Shown: in pieces, positions 1-6,336 of the stretch
How the letters are laid out: each line of letters begins with the position of its first letter
Numbering within the stretch: position 1 is the first letter of the stretch
DNA from: Burkholderiales bacterium
GTDB lineage: Bacteria > Pseudomonadota > Gammaproteobacteria > Burkholderiales > Ga0077523
Reading direction: 5' to 3'
Length of the DNA: 23,604 bases
Assembly (NCBI GenBank): GCA_025459035.1
Contig: JALORJ010000002.1
Span: forward strand, 1-23,604
Made by a program: the position numbers and the translations under genes
The notes under the pieces: model-generated
Database searches by the model: none
The model's input: the letters and a program-made list of their open reading frames with translations, nothing else
What the model was told of the DNA's origin: nothing

Positions 1-1706
1 CCGGCGTGGTCGCGCTGACCTTCTCGCCCGCGCTGGCGGCGTTGATCATCAAGGTGCATCACGGCCGCAAGAACCGCTTCTTCCGCGCGTTCGAGGCCGG
101 CTTCACGCGGCTCACCGACGGCTACGTCGGCGGCGTCGCGCGGCTGATCCGCGGCTGGCCGATCGCGCTCGCGGCCTTCGGTCTGGTCATCGCCGGCATC
201 GTGCTGCTGTTCCGGGTGCTGCCGTCGAGCTTCGTGCCCGACGAGGACCAGGGCTATTTCTTCGTGGTGGTCGAGACCCCGGACACCGCCAGTCAGGCGG
301 TGGTCGCGCAGCTGGTCGAACAGGTCGAGAAGGTCGTCGCGGCCGATCCGGCGGTGGCCGACGTCGCGTCGGTCAACGGCTTCAGTCTGGTCGACGGGTC
401 GATCCGCAACAACGCCGCGGTGCTGTTCGTGTCGATGAAGCCGTTCGAGGCGCGCGCGGATCCGTCGCTGCTCGCCTTCGCGACGCTGCCGCGGCTCAAC
501 GCGCAACTCGCGCGGCTGCGCGAGGGCTTCGTCTTCGCGATCAACCCGCCGGCGATTCCCGGGCTGGGCGCGACTGGCGGCTTCGAGTTCTACGTGCAGA
601 ACCGCGGCGGCGGCGACACGCGCGCGACCGCGCAGGCGGTGGGCGCGCTGCTCGCGGCGGCGCGGCAGCGGCCCGAACTGGCCGGTGTGTCGACGACGTT
701 CCGCGGGGCCACGCAGCAGCTCTTCGTCGAACTCGATCGCGGCCGCGCCGAGGTGCTCGGCGTGCCGGTGAAGGACGCGTTCCAGACCATGCAGAGCTAC
801 TTCGGCTCGACCGTGGCGGGGCAGTTCAGCCAGTCGAGCCGCGTGTGGTGGGTGGTGCTGCAGGCCGACGCCGCGTACCGCTCGGACCCGCGCGACTTCG
901 ACAAGGTGTTCGTGCGCTCGACCAGCGGCGCGATGGTGCCGCTGTCGGCGCTGATCCGCACCCGCTACGTCGCGGCGCCGAAGCTGATGGAGCGCTTCAA
1001 CGGCTTTCCGGCCGTGAAGATCACCGGCAACCCGGCGCCGGGCTGGAGCTCGGGGCAGGCGCTCGACGCGATGGAAGCCGTCGCGCGCGAGACGCTGCCC
1101 GACAGCTTCTCGACCGCGTGGGCCGGTCAGGCGCTGCAGGAGAAGGCTTCCGGCAGCACGTCGGCGATCGCGTTCGGCGCCGGGCTGGTGGTGGTGTTCC
1201 TGCTGCTCGCCGCGCAGTTCGAGAAGTGGACCGTGCCGGTGGCGGTGCTGCTGACGGTGCCGTTCGCGCTGCTGGGCGCGCTGCTGCTCACATGGGCGCG
1301 CGGCCTGCAGAACGACGTGTACTTCCAGGTGGGCCTGGTGACGCTGGTCGGGCTGTCGGCGAAGAACGCCATCCTGATCTGCGAGTTCGCGCTCGAGAAG
1401 GTGCGCGCGGGGGTGCCCGCGCGGCAGGCGGCGGTCGAGGCCGCCGGGCTGCGGCTGCGCGCGATCGTGATGACGTCGCTCGCGTTCGGGCTGGGTTGCG
1501 TGCCGCTCGCGATCGCGACCGGTCCGGGCGCCAACAGCCTGCGGGCGATCGGCACCGGCGTCATCGGCGGCATCGCCGCGTCGACGATCGTCGCGATCTT
1601 CTTCGCACCGCTGTTCTTCTGGATGCTCGAGTCGATCGGCCGGCGCGGTCGCACCGGTCCGCCGGCCGACCCGACGGCCACGGTCGCAGCGACGGAGGCC
1701 GCGTGA
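1..1706 (+). CDS. RND multidrug efflux pump inner-membrane subunit, HAE1 type (5' truncated)
   Basis: This is the C-terminal part of a proton-driven tripartite efflux pump subunit of the AcrB/MexB/MexF kind. The reading frame is open to the window edge, and the family is about 1,040-1,060 residues, so roughly half the protein lies upstream. Visible landmarks are the end of a membrane segment (TFSPALAALI), the next segment (around nt 150-230), the second periplasmic porter loop with PSSFVPDEDQG and the AcrB-like NPPAIPGLGATGGFEF, and the final membrane block. The proton-relay lysine of transmembrane segment 10 is present in LSAKNAIL (AAG at 1362-1364), equivalent to AcrB K940. The AcrB-like sequence favours drug or amphiphile export over the metal-exporting CusA branch. 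The stop overlaps the start of the outer-membrane channel gene, so the two are co-translated. The periplasmic adaptor gene is presumably upstream, outside the window. Substrate cannot be read from the sequence. Confidence 0.95.
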   Translation, partial: GVVALTFSPALAALIIKVHHGRKNRFFRAFEAGFTRLTDGYVGGVARLIRGWPIALAAFGLVIAGIVLLFRVLPSSFVPDEDQGYFFVVVETPDTASQAVVAQLVEQVEKVVAADPAVADVASVNGFSLVDGSIRNNAAVLFVSMKPFEARADPSLLAFATLPRLNAQLARLREGFVFAINPPAIPGLGATGGFEFYVQNRGGGDTRATAQAVGALLAAARQRPELAGVSTTFRGATQQLFVELDRGRAEVLGVPVKDAFQTMQSYFGSTVAGQFSQSSRVWWVVLQADAAYRSDPRDFDKVFVRSTSGAMVPLSALIRTRYVAAPKLMERFNGFPAVKITGNPAPGWSSGQALDAMEAVARETLPDSFSTAWAGQALQEKASGSTSAIAFGAGLVVVFLLLAAQFEKWTVPVAVLLTVPFALLGALLLTWARGLQNDVYFQVGLVTLVGLSAKNAILICEFALEKVRAGVPARQAAVEAAGLRLRAIVMTSLAFGLGCVPLAIATGPGANSLRAIGTGVIGGIAASTIVAIFFAPLFFWMLESIGRRGRTGPPADPTATVAATEAA

Positions 1707-3556
1707 GTCCCGCCGCCCTGCGCCGCTGGCGCGCCGCGGCGGTCATCGCGGTCGCGGTCACGGCGGGCGCCTGTACGGTCGGGCCCGACTGGAAGCGCCC
1801 CGCGCCCGCGATGCCGGCGGCGTTTCGCATCGCCCCCGACGAAGGCACGACGATCGCGAACGTGCGCTGGTGGCAGGCGCTGGGCGATCCGGTGCTCGAT
1901 GCGCTGATCGCCGACGCGGTCCGCGACAACCGCGATCTGCTGCAGGCCGCCGCGCGGGTCGACCAGTTCCTCGGCGCGCTGCGCGTGACGCGATCGCAGT
2001 TCTATCCGCAGCTGGGCTACAGCGGCAGTGCCGGTGTGCAGCGGCTGTCCGAGACGGGTCAGCCGCCGCTCGCGCCGGGCGCCGACCGCAACGTCGACCT
2101 GTACTCGGCCGCGCTCGGCGCGACGTGGCAGATCGATCTCTTCGGGCGTGTGCGCCGACTGGCCGAACAGGCACAGGCGCAGGTCTACGCCAGCGAGCAG
2201 GGGCGACGCGGCGTGGTGCTGTCGGTCGTCGCCAGCGTCGCCACCGGCTACATCGGTCTGCGCGCGCTGGATCGTCAGCTCGAGATCGCGCGCGAGGCCG
2301 CGCACGCCTACGGCCAGAGCGTCGACGTGTTCGAGATGCGCTTCCGCGGCGGCATGGTGTCGGAGGTCGAACTGGTGCAGGCGCGCTCGCTGCACGAGCA
2401 GGCGCTCGCGGCGATCCCGTCGCTCGAGCGTCAGGTCGCGCAGCAGGAGCACCTGCTCTCGATCGTGACCGGCCGCGCGCCCGGGGCGATTCCGCGCGGT
2501 CGACCGATCGAGGCCCTGACGCCGCCGCCGATTCCCGCCGCGCTGCCGTCGGCGCTGCTCGAGCGCCGTCCCGACATCCTCGCAGCCGAAGAGCGCCTGC
2601 GCGCCGCCGGCGCGGCGATCGGTGCGGCGCGCGCGCTGTACTTCCCGACGCTGTCGCTCACCGGCGCGCTCGGTGTCGCGAGCACGGCGCTGGGCGACGT
2701 CACCAGCCGCGGATCCGACACCGCGAGCCTCGCCGCAGGCCTGGCCGGGCCGATCTTCACCTCCGGTCGCATCGAGGGTCAGGTGGCCGCGGCCGAGGCT
2801 GCACGCACCGAGGCACAGGCGTTCTACGAGGCCGTCGTGCTCGGCGCACTGCGCGAGACCGAGGACGCGCTCGTCGGGGTGCGCACCCGCACGCTCGAAC
2901 AGGCATCGCTCGAGCGCCGCGTGCAGGCGCTGCGGCGCTACGCGCAGCTGTCGACCGCGCGCTTCGAGGGCGGCGTCACCAGCTGGCTCGAGGTGCTGTA
3001 CGCCGAGAACGAGCTGTTCGGCGCCGATCTCGCGGCGGTGTCCGGGCGCGCGCAGCGGCTGGCCGAGAGCGTCAACGTGTGGAAGGCGCTGGGCGGCGGC
3101 TGGATCGACGCCGTCGACCCGCGCACGGCGCCGACCGACGCGAACCCGGTGACGACGGCGACCTCCGGCGGCACCGCCGCGCCCCCGGCGGATGCCTCGT
3201 CGCCTTCCGCGGCTGCCACCTCGGCGTCCGATCGACTGCACGTCGTGCGCGAAGGTGCGGCAAGCGTGGTCGACATCGAGCGGGTCGTCGGTCGCGGTGC
3301 GATCGAGGTCCGGCTGCCCGCACGCGGCGCCACCGGCGTCGTGCTGCGCTTCCGCGCGTTCGCGACCGCACCCGCGGTCGATGCGCGTTCGGCGTCAGCC
3401 CGGCTCGCGTGCGACGGCGGCCGATGCCAGCTGGACGGGCGTGCCGTCGAGGGGTGGCGTCGTACCCCCGACGGCTTCGAGCTGCCGCTGCCGACCCCGC
3501 TGCTCCCCGGCCCCGGCGCGACCGCCGAGGTGCGCTGGGCGCCGCCGGCGCCCTGA
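1703..3556 (+). CDS. NodT-family outer-membrane efflux lipoprotein with a C-terminal extension
   Basis: Outer-membrane channel partner of the upstream RND pump (TolC/OprM superfamily). The GTG start at 1703 overlaps the pump stop by 4 bp and has a Shine-Dalgarno GGAGG at 1694-1698. The 617-residue product has a lipoprotein signal with predicted lipidated Cys24 (TAGAC), then CTVGPDWKRP, typical of the NodT/OprM family. Two outer-membrane efflux repeats follow, with family markers WQIDLFGRVR (142-151), LLERRPDI (285-292) and GPIFTSGRI (349-357). The canonical fold ends near residue 468 (NVWKALGGGW). NodT proteins usually stop near here at 460-500 residues, but this one continues with a Thr/Ala/Ser/Pro linker (about 471-509) and a predicted beta-rich domain (510-617) with a Cys570/Cys575 pair. 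The extension should lie in the periplasm because both ends of TolC-like channels do. I do not recognise the extra domain. Confidence 0.93.
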   Translation: MSPAALRRWRAAAVIAVAVTAGACTVGPDWKRPAPAMPAAFRIAPDEGTTIANVRWWQALGDPVLDALIADAVRDNRDLLQAAARVDQFLGALRVTRSQFYPQLGYSGSAGVQRLSETGQPPLAPGADRNVDLYSAALGATWQIDLFGRVRRLAEQAQAQVYASEQGRRGVVLSVVASVATGYIGLRALDRQLEIAREAAHAYGQSVDVFEMRFRGGMVSEVELVQARSLHEQALAAIPSLERQVAQQEHLLSIVTGRAPGAIPRGRPIEALTPPPIPAALPSALLERRPDILAAEERLRAAGAAIGAARALYFPTLSLTGALGVASTALGDVTSRGSDTASLAAGLAGPIFTSGRIEGQVAAAEAARTEAQAFYEAVVLGALRETEDALVGVRTRTLEQASLERRVQALRRYAQLSTARFEGGVTSWLEVLYAENELFGADLAAVSGRAQRLAESVNVWKALGGGWIDAVDPRTAPTDANPVTTATSGGTAAPPADASSPSAAATSASDRLHVVREGAASVVDIERVVGRGAIEVRLPARGATGVVLRFRAFATAPAVDARSASARLACDGGRCQLDGRAVEGWRRTPDGFELPLPTPLLPGPGATAEVRWAPPAP

Positions 3557-3737
3557 GGCTGCGCCCGGCCCGGCGCCGGAACCTGTGAAGTCATCCGGCG
3601 CGCCCGAGCCGGCTCGACGGGTGGTGTCGGTCAAGGCGCGGAGCGCGGCCGTGGCGGGCTCCACGACGAGCACTCGCAACGCCGAGCAGCGCTGCCTGTC
3701 GAGGTCGAGCGGGTGAGGTGGCTGGCTTCACTGGTGC
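3557..3737. other. Intergenic region between convergent nodT-like and lysR genes
   Basis: These 181 bases separate two converging genes. I see no convincing gene and no stem-plus-T-tract terminator. The only clear structure is a 12-bp perfect palindrome, CGAGCCGGCTCG, at 3605-3616. It may be incidental in DNA this G+C-rich. Confidence 0.5.
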
Positions 3738-4634
3738 TCATCCGCCCAGCACTTCGGCCTCGCTGCGCTTGAGCAGCTGCTTGAGCAGCGGCGGCGCGAA
3801 GTGGCGCTGCACGGTGATCGCGTAGAAGTTCTCGTGCAGGTCGGGCACCACGCCGTACTCGACCAGCCGGCCGCTCTTCAGCTCGTCCTGCACCACGACC
3901 GTCGGCAGCAGCGCGACGCTGTCGGAGTCGCGCGCAAGCAGCCGCATCAGGGCCATGTCGTCGACCTCCGCGCGTACCCGCACACGCAGGCCGCGCTGCT
4001 CGCACATCAGGTCGAAGCCCGCGCGGATGTCGTTGTCGCGCCCTGGCAGCAGCAGCGGCACGTCGGCCAGTTCGTCCGGGAAGCGGAAGGCGCGCCGGCG
4101 CCCGCGCGGCTGACCGACCAGGCTCACCGGCTGGCGTGCGATGCGCCGGCACTGCCACGGATCGTCGGTGCTCGGATGCACGCGCCGGTTCGACAGGATG
4201 ACGTCGAGCGTGTGCACGCGCAGTCGTGCAAGCAGCTCGACCAGGCTGCCCGACTGCAGGACCAGTTCGACGTCGTCGCGGGCCAGCAGCGGCCGCACGA
4301 AGTTGTCCTGGAAATTCCGCGACAGCGTCGCTACGGCACCGATGCGCAGTACCTGCCGCTCCTCGCGCCGCCCCTCGCGCAGCAGCGCCACCAGTTCCTG
4401 CCCCGACGCGAAGATCGACTCGGCGTAGGTCAGCGCCAGGCGTCCGGCCTCGGTCAGCTGCAGCGCGCGCCCCGTGCGCGTGAACAGCGTCTGCCCGAGC
4501 TGCGACTCGAGCTGGCGGATCTGCGCCGACAACGCCGACTGCGACACGTGCAGCCGCGTCGCGGCGCGGGTGAGGTTGCCCTCCTTCGCGACAGCCCAGA
4601 AGTAGTGCAGGTGGTGGTAGTTCAGGCGGGACAA
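3738..4634 (-). CDS. LysR-family transcriptional regulator, NhaR-like, probable regulator of dabBA
   Basis: The 298-residue product has the standard LysR length. Residues 1-62 form the winged helix-turn-helix (NYHHLHYFWAV, then AATRLHVSQSALSAQIRQLE), and the rest is the co-inducer-binding domain. The opening closely resembles NhaR (NYxHLxYFW, KEGN), the sodium/pH-responsive activator, but the match does not define the ligand here. The start is a TTG at 4634-4632: no ATG or GTG in frame fits, and GGAGGG (complement of 4642-4647) lies 7 bases upstream. The gene is divergent from dabB, with an inverted repeat of LysR-box form between them, so the likely role is control of dabBA and of itself. 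LysR-type genes are known beside dab operons in some autotrophs. That this regulator senses inorganic carbon, pH or sodium is inference. Confidence 0.9.
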   Translation of the reverse strand: MSRLNYHHLHYFWAVAKEGNLTRAATRLHVSQSALSAQIRQLESQLGQTLFTRTGRALQLTEAGRLALTYAESIFASGQELVALLREGRREERQVLRIGAVATLSRNFQDNFVRPLLARDDVELVLQSGSLVELLARLRVHTLDVILSNRRVHPSTDDPWQCRRIARQPVSLVGQPRGRRRAFRFPDELADVPLLLPGRDNDIRAGFDLMCEQRGLRVRVRAEVDDMALMRLLARDSDSVALLPTVVVQDELKSGRLVEYGVVPDLHENFYAITVQRHFAPPLLKQLLKRSEAEVLGG

Positions 4635-4666
4635 CGGGGCACCCTCCGCGGCGGATCGTTCTGATT

Positions 4667-4687
4667 TCGTTCACGACCTGTGAACGA
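4667..4687. promoter_or_regulatory. Predicted LysR-type operator between lysR and dabB
   Basis: A perfect inverted repeat, TCGTTCAC-N5-GTGAACGA, with 8-bp arms and a 5-base spacer. Its core TCAC-N5-GTGA matches the T-N11-A pattern recognised by LysR-type regulators. It lies 32 bp upstream of the lysR start codon and about 68 bp upstream of the preferred dabB start, in the most A+T-rich patch of the region. Position and symmetry fit an autoregulatory and activating site; binding is inferred. Confidence 0.7.
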
Positions 4688-4755
4688 CAATGAATTTTAC
4701 GGATGGGTCACCGCGGCCGCATCTTCGCGGCCGCTCGCCACTCCCCCCGACCGCC

Positions 4756-6336
4756 ATGACCCTGCCGTCCTCCGATCCGCCCCTTGCCCTGCCTGTCTGG
4801 CACGCGGCCTTGCTGCTTGTCCCGATCGTCGGCGCGCTCGTCGCTGCGCTCTTCGCCCGCACGTCCGCGGCCCTGCCGGCGGTATGGCGGGTCGCGCGCG
4901 GCGCGGCCGGCCTGGCCGTCGCGGCCTCGGCGGTGTCGCTCGCGGCGGTGGTCGCCGGCCACGGCGGCGTGCTCGGCCCGCTGCGCGCCGACGCGCCCGG
5001 CGCGGTCGTGCTGCTGCTGGTGAGCTTCATCGGCTGGGTGATCGTGCGCTACTCGCAGCCCTACCTCGACGCCGAGCGCGGCGAGCGCGGCTACGTCGTC
5101 GCGCTCGCGACCGTGCTGGCCGCGGTCGGCGCGGTGGTCGTCGCGAACCACCTGCTGCTGATCGTCGTGGCGTGGTCGGCGACCAGCTTCGCGCTGCACC
5201 GGCTGCTGACCTTCTTCGGCGATCGCCGTCCTGCCGTGCTGGCCGCGCACAAGAAGTTCGTCTTCGGTCGCGTCGCCGACCTGTGCATGGCCACCGCGGC
5301 CGTGCTGCTCGCGTTCGCGTTCGGCTCGCTGCAGCTCGACGCGCTGACGCAGGCCGCCGCGGCCGGCCCGCTGCCGGCCGCCGCGCAGGTGGCGGCGGTG
5401 CTGGTCGCGATCGCGGCGCTGCTGAAGTGCGCGCAGCTGCCGTTTCACGGCTGGCTGATCCAGGTGATGGAAGCGCCGACGCCGGTGTCGGCGCTGCTGC
5501 ACGCGGGCGTGGTCAACCTCGGCGGCTTCGTGCTGCTGCGCCTCGCGCCGCTGATCGATGCCGCGCCGGCCGCCCAGGCGCTGCTGGTAGTGGTGGGCGC
5601 GACCACCGCGGTCGGCGCCGCGCTGGTGATGACCACCCGCATCAGCATCAAGGTGCAGCTCGCGTGGTCCACCTGCGCGCAGATGGGCTTCATGCTGATG
5701 CAGTGCGGGCTGGGTGCGTGGGAAATGGCGCTGCTGCATCTGGTCGCGCACTCGCTCTACAAGGCGCATGCGTTCCTCGGCGCCGGTGGCGTGGTGCGGC
5801 GCGCGCAGGTCACGCAGCTTGCCGCCGACCCGGTGCGTCCCGGGGTCGGCGCGATCGTCGTCGGCGTGGTGCTGGGTGTCGGTGCCACCGCGACGGCCGC
5901 CGTGCTGTTCGGCGGCGACCTTGCGGCAGCGCCTGCGCTGCCGCTGCTCGCCGCCATCGTCGGGCTCGCGCTCGTGCCGCTGCTGCAGGCGCGCGCGCTG
6001 GCACTCGGCGGTGCCTGGCCGATCGGGCTCGTGGTCGGCGCGTTCGCGGTGGCGGCCGCGTACTTCGGCCTGCATGCGCTGGCCGCCCACGTCGTGCCGC
6101 CGCGGCCCACGGCGCCGGCACCCGGCCTGCTGCTGCTCGTCGCGATCGCCTTCGGTGCGCTGTTCGTGCTGCAGACCGTCGTGACCGTCGCCCCGCACGG
6201 CGCACTCGCGCGCCGCCTGTTCCCGTGGTTCTACGGCGGCTTCTTCCTCGACGAATGGGTCGCCCGCACGGTGTTGTCGGTGTGGCATCCGCCGCTCGAT
6301 ATCTCCCGACCCGTCGTCCCCGGAGCCTCCGCATGA
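4756..6336 (+). CDS. dabB: DabB: NuoL/MrpA-like membrane subunit of the DAB inorganic carbon transporter
   Basis: Integral membrane subunit thought to drive DabA by cation (proton or sodium) movement. From ATG 4756 the product is 526 residues, mostly hydrophobic helices. Antiporter-type hallmarks are LLKCAQLPFHGWL (222-234), APTPVSALLHA (240-250) and AHSLYKAHAF (331-340), with candidate channel lysines K224 and K336. Such proteins are often labelled NADH dehydrogenase subunit 5 or L, but a lone copy overlapping a DUF2309 gene is diagnostic of DabB. The stop overlaps the dabA ATG (ATGA), indicating translational coupling. An in-frame ATG at 4690 would add 22 polar residues, but it lies 3 bases after the predicted operator, so 4756 is preferred. 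Neither start has a good Shine-Dalgarno sequence, so the exact start is uncertain. Confidence 0.9.
   Translation: MTLPSSDPPLALPVWHAALLLVPIVGALVAALFARTSAALPAVWRVARGAAGLAVAASAVSLAAVVAGHGGVLGPLRADAPGAVVLLLVSFIGWVIVRYSQPYLDAERGERGYVVALATVLAAVGAVVVANHLLLIVVAWSATSFALHRLLTFFGDRRPAVLAAHKKFVFGRVADLCMATAAVLLAFAFGSLQLDALTQAAAAGPLPAAAQVAAVLVAIAALLKCAQLPFHGWLIQVMEAPTPVSALLHAGVVNLGGFVLLRLAPLIDAAPAAQALLVVVGATTAVGAALVMTTRISIKVQLAWSTCAQMGFMLMQCGLGAWEMALLHLVAHSLYKAHAFLGAGGVVRRAQVTQLAADPVRPGVGAIVVGVVLGVGATATAAVLFGGDLAAAPALPLLAAIVGLALVPLLQARALALGGAWPIGLVVGAFAVAAAYFGLHALAAHVVPPRPTAPAPGLLLLVAIAFGALFVLQTVVTVAPHGALARRLFPWFYGGFFLDEWVARTVLSVWHPPLDISRPVVPGASA

Noticed and set aside
1127..3241. A 704-codon minus-strand frame opposite the pump and channel genes.
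   Set aside because: Low-complexity Arg/Gly/Ala composition and no motifs, while the plus strand has two recognisable efflux proteins over the same bases.
4756..6336. DabB as a subunit of respiratory complex I or of an Mrp antiporter.
   Set aside because: No other nuo or mrp genes are present, and the gene overlaps a DUF2309 gene, the diagnostic partner of DabB.
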